Shown here: piece after piece, positions 47,070-58,301 of the stretch
How positions within the stretch are numbered: the first letter of the stretch is position 1
How the letters are laid out: every line of letters starts with the position of its first letter
Assembly: GCF_003573695.1 (NCBI RefSeq)
Contig: NC_039358.1
Location: 154,122,920 to 154,186,919 of the forward strand
Reading direction: 5' to 3'
Origin: Papaver somniferum
Taxonomy: Eukaryota; Streptophyta; Magnoliopsida; Ranunculales; Papaveraceae
DNA length: 64,000 nucleotides
Translations under genes and position numbers: made by a program
The notes under the pieces: model-generated
What the model was told of the DNA's origin: nothing
The model's database searches: none
Seen by the model: the letters and a program-made list of their open reading frames with translations, nothing else

Positions 47070-47970
47070 ATATTTCCCCTTTGATTTCAAGTTCCATTCG
47101 ACATTCTTCTTCAGATTCCTTGATAGCTTCATTTTGTTCAGATATATCTGATGTCCTGTAATTATCTTGTTCGGAAAAAAAAGGCAACTTTAACTGAGGG
47201 ACTTTTAGCCAGAACCTTTTGCTTCAACAGCCTGGGAAAAACAGTAAAACCTCTTCACAATTACTAATGCAACATCAACACGTTATTCTGCATTAAAAAT
47301 CACTTCCTTATACTACATGTTAATCGTCTCAGTCAGTTATAAATGTAACAAAAATATTAACATCAGTTGTGGTCGGTTTTTCCTCCTTCAAGGGGCTCAA
47401 TTTCATTTTCATATGCAACCCAAGTTTCAGTGCATCTCTTAGGCTTTGTTGTAGTTGTTCGATTGTTTGTTTTTTTTTTCCTTAAACGACTTTTCGCAGC
47501 TATCTTACATGTTCAGTAATCCAAAGTTTACTTTCTGAAAGAATTTGCTATTAACTGCACCTGATCGGTAACCATCCTCAAGGGATCTACAACCACCTGC
47601 AATGAAGGTTGGTTAGTTCTAGGGTCGCTTTCTCTCATTCCTCCGTCAGTGTCTCGATTTTATATTTTTTTGTAGCTAAACTGTTTCCAGGTCACATATT
47701 TTCTTCTTCCCTAAGATATTATCTCCCGGAGTTCCCGTTGTAGTGTGGTGAAGTTGTCTTGTAAGTCTAGAATTGTTTTAGCCGTCTCCAATTAAACCTG
47801 CTGCAAATTCTCCATTCCTCAATAATTCTAAATATTTGTGAATTCTCCTTTCATAGAATATCCAACTCTTCGATTAAGCATGCTTGCTCAAATTCCATTG
47901 CTTCCATCAGGTCCATTTTTTCCGTCATATCATTCTCCATTTCAATAAGCTGAAAAGGTAAGTATTACCC
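47070..47970 (-). pseudogene. Captured host gene fragment in the Helitron: coiled-coil exons
   Basis: On the minus strand a splice-acceptor-like TTACCTTTTCAG (about 47960) is followed by LIEMENDMTEKMDLMEAMEF and EQACLIEELDIL, then LETAKTILDLQDNFTTLQRE. Further exon-like pieces are VVVDPLRMVTDQVQLIANSF (after CATTGCAG at about 47600, ending at a GT), IEQLQQSLRDALKLGLHMKM (about 47460), and a last piece SEQNEAIKESEEECRMELEI ending in a TAG near 47075. The pieces are separated by AT-rich, intron-like gaps. The protein would be a charged coiled coil. I cannot name the parent gene. Single stops show decay. Retained introns mean DNA-level capture, as expected of Helitrons. Confidence 0.55.
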
Positions 47971-48489
47971 AACTTCTGGTGATGTTTTTCATAACCTCGT
48001 CATCTTCCCCGAGCGTAGGACGCAGTCTCATTATCCAATTGAGTTCTGACATATACGATTTCAACCTTTTCAAGTAGCATAACTCATAAAAAAATCTAAA
48101 AAATTTACCACTTAAGTAAAAAGTTTGATATAGAATTACATAACAAAGCCCGAGAATTAACCCGCAAGCAGAAAAGAAGTTTCAGATGATTGCTTTATGT
48201 TTCTTTAATTCTATAAGCTAGTGTCAAAGATAAGGCAAAGATAAGGATATTTTACACAATGAATGTCAAACAAACAACATAGTTGAGAGAAATATTAGGT
48301 TTTATACACCTGACCAAACAACATAGAGAGAGATATAGACCCAAAAAGAATCTGGACTTAACATAAAAGAATTCTTTACATCTGCACTATAATTCTGAAA
48401 TCATTTTGTTGAAACTAAAAGAAAAATCAAATGTTAAAATGTTAAAATGTTAGACATATCAAATATTAATGAGAACTTACCCCTTAGCG

Positions 48490-48720
48490 AACCTGATTTA
48501 TATACCGTGTAGGTGCAGCCGTGCAGTAAATTTTGTGTTTAATTGAAGTGGAACTAATAGACACTTTCCAACTTCCATTCTTCAAATAGATCCCCTTTGA
48601 TACCACAACTATTGGTTCCTCTTCATCTGCCTACGTGAACCACACCCCATATCTAGTTTAGGCCACCCCCTTATTTGGTAACAGATTCTCTATTCTGGTA
48701 AGGTCCTTATCAAACCTGTA
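48490..48720 (-). pseudogene. Second exon-like block in the Helitron
   Basis: The minus-strand translation gives ADEEEPIVVVSKGIYLKNGS, then WKVSISSTSIKHKIYC, preceded by GVWFT and two stops. Codon-like text in an otherwise AT-rich element suggests another captured exon, possibly from the same parent as the downstream coiled-coil exons. Unidentified. The rest of the element (48721-50136 and 47971-48489) shows nothing I can assign. Confidence 0.4.
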
Positions 48721-50136
48721 AAGCAAGATAGAAAGTAAAATATTGAATTAGTGTATTAATCTACTGACTCCGGTATGAATATGGACACTACAAAACAACC
48801 GAATCAGGTTATTAAACGTTAATGAAAAAACCTTACCAAATATTAGATAAATTAAGCCAAAAATGATCTTGCATGGGTATTGATTGAGTAAGAAATGCTG
48901 CCAAAGATTAATTGAAAGTCTTAGAAGTGGGGATCTCTGGCGTACAGTTCGTCATACAAAAAAGTTGCATTTGTAGAACAAAGACGCCCAGCATAATGAC
49001 TATATACAATGTGACAATAATACTGCAATACTGCTTAGTGCTTATAAATTCAAAAGCAGAATCATCACAAAAATCACCACAGCTTCATGCATTTGAATGA
49101 AACAACAATTTGTCTTTGCATATACGGAAGCATCACCCAGCTTCATGCATTTGAATGGAAGCACAATTTCTCTAAATTATACAAAGGCAAACCAAAAAAA
49201 TATGAAAATTGATCTCTCAACTCCCAATAAAAAACTCCAAACCACAAAGTGACCAATTTAGTTGCAATCAATTACAACTCTAAGGTCTTATTGAGTAGAA
49301 AACTTAAATATTAATTATTCTTAGGCATCTCAACAAAAAAATAAGGCTCTAAATTGAAATGTTCCTCTACTCTCCTGAAACACTTAGCTAATTGAGAGCA
49401 AATGAACTTTGAAAAACTTACATTGAAAACCATTTTGTTGACTCACGCAAAAGCTATGCAGGAATTCATGTCTATTTTGGTCGAAATTATCTAACCTGAA
49501 TCTGTAAGAGATTAAAAACAAAAATTAATTAATTAGCATGATGAATTCACATAGATGGTTACGGTGATTGCTTATTTTTTAACTGAAGGAGAACAGTAAT
49601 AGACACCAAATTACTTAACCCAAAATCAGTGATATCCTCTCTTAGGGGATTATGATTACGAAGAAGCGATTTTCAGAGGAGAGGTCAAATGAGAAGGGGT
49701 TTCGGAAAGTAAAGATATCAGGTCTGCAAAATCCAGTAAAGATATATGTTCTGCAAAATCCAAAATCATCCAAGGAGAACAATAATAGATACCAAAATTA
49801 ATGAGGTTGTGATCATACCTATTGATATTGTGATTGGGCAGATATAAATTTGAGAGGATCGATCAAATCAAACAGGGGTTCTGAAATTCCGAGGCTTTTT
49901 TCCCCTTTTTTTTTCTTTTTCTGCTCGTCAGTTCCATAGAGATATTGGGGTTAAGGGTTGAGTGGGAGATGTAAATGAATCGTGGGTGGAAAAGTAGGAA
50001 AGGTAATCATGTGGGGCTAGAATTAATGAGAAAGCTTTATTTGCTAATACTCTTATTATAGTTGTCCACGTAGGATTTTGGTGGGGTCAGAATTAATGAG
50101 AATCCGGTATTTAGATTCAATTATCATGTTGTTTGA

Positions 50137-52473
50137 TGTCTTGATTTCTAGACTACTTGTAGCTAAGTATCGGTTTAGAACAGATTAGTGTAGTTGAGCT
50201 CCAGACTCCATGGCGATTATATTACGAAGACGAAGAACTATTCGAGGAACTAGTGAAACTTCATCCGACTAAAAGGTATGTGCAGACTTGAATTTATCTA
50301 TCAGTCAAAAGTCTATCTCTCTATCTCCTACTCTTGAGACAAAGTCGTATAAGTATGATAGTTTTCATACATACACATTTGGTATTTCGAGCCGAGTTTA
50401 CTCGCCTATCTTTTTCTCGAAATACGTGTTGGTAAGCTTTCGCTTTAACCACTTTTCATTTTTATCCGTGAAGAAAGTCATGATGACGTTTCAATCTTGA
50501 AAATAGCTTTGATGACGATAGTCGTGAATAACGATTGTTATAACATTATAGAAGAATGTTTCAATGATTGAAATGTACAGTTGAGATTATGTACCAACTA
50601 TGGATATAAGCATACATAGTGTGTTCGCACATTAGTGTATAAATCCATGTGCCGCAAACCAATTGTGTGCACTTGTGCATGCGACGTTGGTAAAGGAGAC
50701 AGGTTGGGTACGCGTACTGGCGGAAGTTTTCTGACCGAAAACTTCTGCCGGAGTTTGTAGTTTACAAACTGGAAAACCAGTCACCTTAGGTACGCGTACT
50801 CACAGAAGTTTTCGAACCGAAAATTTCTGCTGAGTTCCTAAACTCAAATTCGGTAGTTAAGTTACACGTACCCAAGCTGGTTATTTCTCAAATCGGAAGT
50901 TCATGAACTTAAAACAATAAACCAATAAGGAATACAATCTTTGCAAACCATGGTTATATTGTTCATGAATTGATTCAAGTGAATCAAACTGATTTTGTTT
51001 CAATTGTGTCTATGAATAAAGACCTAAGCAATTGAACAACTCTATCAACTAGTTCTTATGAATCATTTGAACTAGTTATGAGAAAGATGAATATGGTTGA
51101 TATAAAAGTACTTATATGGCTAACCTCAGTTAACTTTTTGTGAACTAACCAAGTGTACACGTTTAGGTACGGTTACTCAAACCTAAATGAAACACCTTTC
51201 ATTTGTGTATGACAAGCTAAGTTTCGATCTAATGGTTGAAAGATATTAGCTTGGAGAAATTAGGTTTTTCATCTAACGGTGAATATTGAATGCTTTGTTA
51301 CGAAGGTAACTTGGATTGCAAACCCTGATTTGAAAATTATATAAAGGAGACATCTAGCAACTAGAAAAACTAAACCCCACACCTCCTGTGTGATACTAGT
51401 TAGTTTGCTAGAGTCTATTCTCCTTTAAACTTAGGTTTCTTCTCGAGACCATGTAGGTTAATGACTGAAAGACTTCATTGGGATTGTGAAGCCAGACGAA
51501 ACTACTTCTCTTGTAGTTGAGCGATCTGATCTTGCCGTTTTCTATCGCACGAGTTCAATTGAATAATTGACTTGAGATTATATCTCCGATAGGGCAAGAT
51601 AAATAGAAATCACAAACATCTTCGTCTCATCGTTTGTGATTCCGCAACATCTTGTTTCGCTAACATACGTTAAGATTGTTGTGAGGTGATTGATAATACT
51701 AGGCTGTTGTTCGGGAATATAAGTCCGGATTATCAATTAGTTCTTGTTCACCTTGGTTTATCAAAAGACGGAACAAAAACTCTTATGTTTATATGTGAGA
51801 GATATATTTACCTATCATAGACTTTTCTGTGTGATACTGATTTGTTTATTAATGTCTTCGACTTTGGGTCGTAACAACTCTTGGTTGTGGGTGAGATCAG
51901 CTAAGGGAATCAAGTGCTAGTATCCTGCTGGGATCAGAGACGTAAGGAGTGCAACTGTACCTTGAATTGGTGTGAGATTGATTAGGTTTCAACTACAGTC
52001 CAAATCGAAGTTAGTTTGTAGTAGGATAGTGTCTGTAGCGGCTTAATACAGTGTGGTGTTCAATCTGGACTAGGTCCCGGGGTTTTTCTGCATTTGCGGT
52101 TTCCTCATTAACAAAATTTCTGGTGTCTGTGTTATTTCTATTCCGCATTATATTTCGTTATATAATTGAAATATCACAGATTGTGTGTTAAGATCAATCA
52201 ATTAAAATATTAAACCTTTGGTTGTTGATTGACACTTATATATTGGTCTTTGGTACCATCCAAGTTATTATCCTTGTATTTGATAAAGACTCGCAGATTT
52301 TTATTTGCTTGAGTAAAGATCAAATCAAGTGAGAGAGATATTAACTCCTCAATATACTTTTCTCTAGATTGAGTCTGACTGTCTAGTTGATTCTCTAGAA
52401 AGTATATTGGAGTTAGTCCATACAGATTGTTAATCGAAATATTAGGTGTGGTTGTTATACCCCCGTTTTTTCA
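50137..52473 (+). repeat. 3' LTR, remaining part after the Helitron
   Basis: Continues the family A LTR from TGTCTTGATTTCTAG to ACCCCCGTTTTTTCA. TATA at 51338-51345. Lacks some of the GTACGCGTACC repeat units present in the 5' LTR. Confidence 0.9.
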
Positions 52474-52736
52474 ATGAAATTGGTTCTTAGTTCCTCAAAA
52501 CCTTGGATATAGTCAATCATACTGTCAGAACGAATCCTCTTGGTTTTGGTTGGATCTTGTAGGTTGTAAGCCAACAGACATGACTCGTCTTGTGATCCAA
52601 GTGAACTATCAAAATCATAATCAGACATGATATTTGATATGATTTTCTTTTTCCTCTCTGTATTGATTCCTTGACAATCTTTAACCCTTTGAGCTTCCTC
52701 CTTAGCTTTTGAGATGCTGCGAGTTATTGGAGGCAT
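52474..52736 (-). pseudogene. N-terminal half of the split retroelement ORF
   Basis: The minus-strand ATG at 52736 gives MPPITRSISKAKEEAQRVKD and a Ser/Asp-rich stretch, running in frame into the insertion boundary. It joins the frame at 40797 once the 11.7-kb element is removed. Role unknown; by position the first gene after the leader of the older element. Confidence 0.6.
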
Positions 52737-53694
52737 GCTTGCTCATATATATATATATATAAAGGATTGATCATGAAATCAGAATACAGATAAGAGATAG
52801 TTTCCCTTTAAAAAGAGACAACTTCCGGTCCGAAAGATATCATGGGAAACCGAAAATATTAAACAATATATTTCGTTTCCATTGTCCGAACTTCCCTAGT
52901 TGGAAGGTTTATTAAAATTCGAAAATTCCAAATATAACCTAATTTTTGGAAGATCATGACAAACATGAACATTTTTACACTACTATGAATTTGCAACTAT
53001 CCATAAAGTTTCACAATTTTTATGATAAACAACTACACAAACAAATGTGCTCCAAATTTATTGTGCCTTTCCCATCCATGAATAAGAGTACGAAAGAGGA
53101 TGAGAATGCACAATTTTGATACAACTAGGTTGCATCGGAGTAAGCTTTTTCTAGCTTACAGTGAAAATCAGAAATATAGTTCATGTTTCTCTTAGGGAAT
53201 TTCTGCCCAAAAAATTTTCTCCCAAGACGATGATCTTTTCTAACTCTAGAGATATGATCATGTGGAGAAACTGTACTAATGTGAGAATTCTCAGAGATAG
53301 ATAAATCTCTCTTAATTCTTTCAATGAGATTTTTATAAGATTTTCTCATTCTAAGGACTTCCTTATGATACACATTAGTGTGATTATCTGAAACAATTAT
53401 CGGAAATTCCTGATTGTTTCTTTTGCAGAGATTATTTCTTTCCCTTTCTTCTGGAGTCGTTCTTCATCAAAACAAGGATTGTTTCGATAAGGATGAGGAG
53501 GAATCTTTTTCCAGAAGCGATTATCAACTCTTTCCTCTGATTCTTTTGAGTTGATCTTATCGGGTAGTGGTATAATCTGTCTTTCTACTTAGGAATGGTC
53601 TTTCAGTTTTTTAAGACAAGAAACTTCCTTCAATATTTTTACCACCGTATGTTGAAGAAGTATAAGTTTCCTGTCAAGTGACTGAAAATTGTTT
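52737..53694 (-). mobile_element. Older minus-strand element, 5' internal region
   Basis: Lies between its 5' LTR (from 53695) and the split ORF. A frame at 53125-53373 (MYHKEVLRMRKSYKNLIERI..., basic) and an upstream frame near 53420-53560 look like a decayed leader-proximal ORF analogous to 43331-43952. No clear primer-binding site remains. An AT dinucleotide run lies at 52744-52762. Confidence 0.5.
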
Positions 53695-55334
53695 TGAAAA
53701 AGCGGGGGTCTAACAACACCATCCAATATTTCGCTTAGCAATCTGTATGGACAAACTCGAATATACTTTTAAGAGAATCAACAAGACTCAATCAATTAAA
53801 AGTATATCAACGAGTTTATATCTCTCTCTTGATTTGATTTCCTCAAACAGAAACTGCGAGTACTAATCAAATACAAGGAATAACTTGGATGGTACCAAAG
53901 ACCAATATCCAAGTGTTAATCAATATCAATCAACAACCGTTAGGTCGGATTCTCTAATTGATTGATCTAACGCACAACCTGTATTATTTCAACTATAAAG
54001 ATAAAACAATATAATGCGGAAATTGAAATAACACAGATACCAGAAATTTTGTTAACGAGGAAACCGCAAATGCATAAAAACCCCGGGACCTAATCCAGAT
54101 TGAACACACACTGTGTTAAGCCACTACAGACACTAGTCTACTCCAAGCTAACTTCGGAATGGACTGTAGTTGAACCCCAATCAGTCTCCCACTGATCCAA
54201 GGTACAGTTGTACTCCCTACGCCTCTGATCCAAGCAGGATACTGCGCACTTGATTCCCTTAGATGATCTTACCCACAACTAAGAGTTGCTACGACCCAAA
54301 ATCGCAGGCTTTGACAATAAACAAATCTGTCTCATACAGACAAGTCTATCAAAGGATCAATCTATCTCCCACAGAGAAACCCTAAAGTTTTTGTTCCGTC
54401 TTTTGATAATAATCAAGGTGAATAGGAACCAATTGATAATCGGGTCTTATATTCCCGAATAACAGCCTAGATTAATCAATCACCTCACAACAATCTTAAT
54501 CGTATGGTAGCGAAACAAGATGTTGTGGAATCACAAACAATGAGACGAAGATGTTTGTGATTACTTTTTATATCTTGCCTATCGGAGATATCAAATCTCA
54601 AGACAATCAATCTGATTGTACTCAGACGATAGAAGATGCAAGATCAGATCACACAACTACGATAAAAGTAGTATCGGCCTGGCTTCACAATCCCAATGGA
54701 GTCTTTAAGTCGTTAACCTGGTTTTAGAAGAAGAAAACCAAAGGTTAAAGGAGAATCGACTCTGGTACGCAAACTAGTATCACATGTAAGGTGTGGGGAT
54801 TAGTTTTGCACAATACTAGATGTCTCCTTTATATAGTCTTTCAAATCAGGGTTTTGCCTTGGTAACAAAGCAATAAATATTCACCGTTAGATGAAAACCT
54901 GATTTAGATTCAAGCTAATATTTCTCAACCGTTAGATCGAAAACTTAGCTTGTTATACACAAATGAACTGCACGCTTTTAGATTTGTTAACCGTACCCAA
55001 ACGTGTACATTGTTGGTTCAACAATAGTTAACCAAAAGGTTATCCATATGAGCATTTCATATCAACCATGTTCTTCTTCACCATAACTAGTTCAAATGAC
55101 TCAAATGAACTAGTTAGAGAGTTGTTCAATTGCAAGGAAATCTTCTGTAACTACACAAGACACAATTAAAGCAAAGATGATTTGATTAACTTGAATCGGT
55201 TCTTGAAATTTTATAGCCACGGTTTGCAAACTGCATTCCTTAGTCTTTTTAAAGTTTAAGTTCAGAAATCATCTTCAGATATATAACCTTCTTAAGTTCG
55301 CACACTAGGTTCGCGGACTTAAGCAACCGGACAG
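53695..55334 (-). repeat. LTR (third variant), minus orientation, cut by the Gypsy element
   Basis: Starts on + as TGAAAAAGCGGGGGTCTAAC, the complement of the CCCCGCTTTTTCA LTR end. It holds the inverted TATA box (54828-54835) and the shared TTTGCGGTTTCCTCG block (54042-54085). Similarity to family A fades toward 55330, where the Gypsy LTR starts. Instead of GTACGCGTACC repeats it has TTCGCACACTAGGTTCGCGG. Its remaining 5' part should lie beyond the right edge of the window, past the Gypsy element. Confidence 0.75.
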
Positions 55335-56154
55335 AGTAGATGGGGAAAAACGATTTGCTGGTTTTTAAGGAATTGAGGAGACGACCGTACGGGGGAGACT
55401 CCTCAAACAGAGCGAAATGTTAAACCTCACACAGATGCACCGCTGCAAAGGGGGTGCTTTAGATTCGAGAGATCAATCTGTAATACTCCGGCCTAAATCA
55501 AGACAATGACCGTTCCAGAGTAAATTCGGTCACAAGAGAGGATGGGTTGATCTGTAGGAGGGAAGCTGAGAAATGTGTGGAATCAATGATAATAAAAGAT
55601 TGTGGGTGTGTGAATTCTGAATACGATAAGCTCTGAGTGATTGAAATTGTTCAATTGAGAGTAGTTTCTCAATTGATGAGTTGATGATCTCGTGTTGTCA
55701 GTTTGACGTGAGATTGATGATACTGATGATGCTTCAATCATGATTCAGAGACTTATTTATATTGCTGGAATTGTAGACACCATGATTCCATGAAGTGTGA
55801 CAGTTGATGGAATCAAGGAGTGGGGAAGTGGAGATCGTGTTTGAAACCAGTTGCTCAACGTGTGGAGACTTGGTCGATTTTCCACCCACTACCTCTTGAA
55901 TTCCTTCAAATGATTGCACGACTTTCTCACATTCCATCGTGTGTTTGAACACACGTGCCATAGACCGCCAGACCAAAACCCTAAGTGATATCCCCCCAAG
56001 TGACACGATTGACGTCTCGTGGTTTGTTAGTCAATTGATGACTTCGTGGTTTGATGGGATGATGAATCCATGTAGTCGTTGAGTTGAACATGATGTTCTA
56101 AAACTCGTGAATTGAACATGTCATGAGACAGAGGTATAGTTCTTACGATGAAGT

Positions 56155-56298
56155 GAGCAAGTATTGCTCATTCGGTGGATCGTTGAATATTGATTGTTGA
56201 ACCAATATTCCTTGGTTTGAACAAATATTTATCATCTGAGCAAGTGTTGCTCATGTGATGAATTGTTGAATATTTGGTCGTCTGAGCATGTGTTGCTC
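56155..56298. repeat. Three hairpin repeats GAGCAAGTNTTGCTC in the LTR
   Basis: GAGCAAGTATTGCTC (56155), GAGCAAGTGTTGCTC (56238) and GAGCATGTGTTGCTC (56284): short stems with a tiny loop, each followed by a TGATGGAT/TTGAATATT-like phrase. Confidence 0.65.
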
Positions 56299-56436
56299 GT
56301 CTGATGGATTATTGGCAGTGTACCAAAAATATTAATTAGAATACTGGTCGTTTAACCGAGCATAATTAATAAAATTAATGACCATGAGGTCATCATAAAA
56401 TTATTAAGGTTAGAATCTGGAATGATGATCCTTGGT

Positions 56437-57202
56437 AGGGGTGTAAATTGGGTCGGGCCGGGCAGCCCGACCTATTTATTAAATGGGACGGTATAGGGCG
56501 GGACGGAACATTTCTTATCCATGAAATTAAAAGGGCCGGGCGGGCAGGGTTATTTATCTACAGTTAGTACCCATGGCCTACCCAAGCCTATTTTGTAATT
56601 TGGGATCGGGCGGGTAGGGCCGGGAGGGTCTTGAATATTACAAACAAATATATATATATATTATACATATATATTGTTAAAAATAAAAAAAAAGTAGTAA
56701 TAGTACACAAGTTTTACTTAAAATTAATAATCAAATACGAGAATTGAGATGGGAATAAGATAAACCAAACTTCCTATAATGTTTCCTGAATTGAATCATT
56801 AGAAAAGGAAACTTCCTTAGATTTTGCTCAATATTTTCTCTATATGGTTAACAAAATTAGACTCCAATGGAATAAAAGTTAAGAAATACATATGAAAACT
56901 ATGAGGGTTGACTGTATTACGTATATGTACCAAGTATATTCTAGGATAAAACAAATGAGAACAGTCACTTAGGCTAGGTAAATGGATAACACTGGCGGGC
57001 TAACATGGCGGGTAGCATTGACGGGATAATAGGGAGGGTATTGGGCCGGGAAAGAAAATTTGAATTGTGGTCTGTGCCCTCCCTCTTATTTAAATGGGCT
57101 AGGTCGGGCCAGCCCGTAAAGGGCCACGGTCACCCATGGGAAGTCATGGGATAGGGCAGACGGTACTGGGCCTCGGGCTGCCGGGGAAAATTTACACCCC
57201 TA
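56437..57202. mobile_element. Non-autonomous hAT element, 766 bp, 8-bp TSD
   Basis: The perfect 8-bp target duplication ATCCTTGG lies at 56429-56436 and 57203-57210. The ends TAGGGGTGTAAATT and AATTTACACCCCTA are exact inverted repeats of the hAT type. Subterminal parts are rich in GGGCCGGG/CCCGGCC-like strings on both sides, and the middle is AT-rich with a TA microsatellite. No transposase frame. It entered the Gypsy LTR after that LTR existed, so it is among the youngest insertions here. Confidence 0.92.
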
Positions 57203-58009
57203 ATCCTTGGATTCAGAAACCCTAATTTGATCAATTGATGATCAATCCATGGTTCGTCTGAATTTCAACCATGGGACGGAGGAGGGAGCGATTACATGGG
57301 ACCGTGGATCAACCATGTAGTGTCCATATACTCACGTGAGCAAATACGAAGAACTCCTGAAGAGTTGACGATTTGTTGGTGAAAGAATGATTAAATGCTG
57401 GTTTAATCATTTATTCGAAAACGCTCGTCTGAGCCTTAGGTGAGAAAACCTAATTAATTATGACGAGGCGAGGGACTAACCATGGAGTCATAAAATAATA
57501 AGGAACCGTGGGTGTGGGGCCGGTTGGGACCAAGGCATGGCCGGTTGGCCAATGGTCACGCCCCACACTCCTTTCCTTAATTTTATACTATTTTTTATGG
57601 ATTTATGGAAGTACCATGAAACCGAGGAGTTTCCTCAAGACGAAGGAGATTTGATAAAATGAGAGAATTTTCATCAAATCATGGAAAATAATAAAAATGC
57701 ATTGAAATATAAAACTGGCGTGGGATTGACCACGACACGGTCGGTCGTGTGTCCGTGCTCCCAGCACCCTGGTCAATATTTTTAATTATTTATTATTTTC
57801 TTCTCTATTTTGCATAGGTTCATCGTTTCGTTGTATTTTTGAAATACTCGTTCGTGCGATGATTGTTAGTGTATCATCGTTGAATACACCTTCACCATTT
57901 GAATTGGGGCTTACTTAGAGGTAGCTCAGACGCCCGGTTGTTGATTATTTATTACCAAATGTGGAACTCAGTGGAGAATAATTCACAAAACTGAGTAATA
58001 AGATGTTTA

Positions 58010-58301
58010 TTATTAATTCATAGGATCAGCTGAGGATTCGACTACGAACTCAGAATAATAAAGTAAGCATTACCATTCCATGGGATCGTAGATTCGACCA
58101 TAGAATCAGAGTAATTAAGGTTTATCTATTACCATTTGTGCGACCAGTTGTGGATTCGATCATGAAATCGGAGTAATGAGATAATATAGTTATTGTTATT
58201 CTATGAGATCAAGTTGTGGATTCGATCATAGAATCAGAACAATTGTTATTGTCATTCCATGGGATCAGTCGTGGATTCGACCATGGAATAGGAGCGATTG
58301 T
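58010..58301. repeat. Five ~55-61-bp tandem repeats in the Gypsy LTR
   Basis: Units share TTA(C/T)(C/T)ATTC(C/T)ATGGGATCA, GTGGATTCGA(C/T)CAT and GAATCAGAGTAAT. A second duplication, TCTATACTAGCAGAGCAAGC / TCTATACTAGCAGAGAAAGC, lies at 58327 and 58447 (120 bp apart). Confidence 0.75.

Larger units (their letters stand above)
46910..50136 (-). mobile_element. Helitron, 3227 bp, minus orientation
   Basis: The intact LTR copies read AAAACTATATGTCTTG. Here AAAACTATA is followed by CTAG... and, 3.2 kb later, ...GTTTGA is followed by TGTCTTG. On the minus strand the insert therefore begins TCAAACAACATG and ends ...ACTATCTAG, inserted between A and T without target duplication. That matches Helitron rules (5' TC, 3' CTRR, AT target). 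A 3' hairpin lies 14 bp from the end (CGTGC-GGA-GCACG, 46924-46936). No Rep/helicase ORF, so it is non-autonomous. It carries exon-like pieces of a host gene. Confidence 0.9.
40798..52473 (+). mobile_element. LARD-like long-LTR element with Transposase_32-like ORF, no pol (8.4 kb plus nested Helitron)
   Basis: 5' LTR 40798-43257 (2460 bp), primer-binding site at 43260, internal region to 46834, and a 3' LTR split by a Helitron (46835-46909 and 50137-52473). Flanks are ATGAG (40793-40797) and ATGAA (52474-52478), a 5-bp target duplication with one mismatch. The internal region is 3.6 kb and has no protease, integrase, reverse transcriptase or RNase H, so it must have been moved by another element. 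The initiator-Met primer site and AAAGGGGGAGATTGT purine tract point to a Copia (SIRE-like) helper. Confidence 0.85.

Noticed and set aside
35584..50500. 70-codon frame found in two family A LTRs (35584-35796 and 50288-50500)
   Set aside because: It begins with TTG rather than ATG, lies in the LTR, and the third copy is broken by a TCTA expansion; similarity reflects LTR homology.
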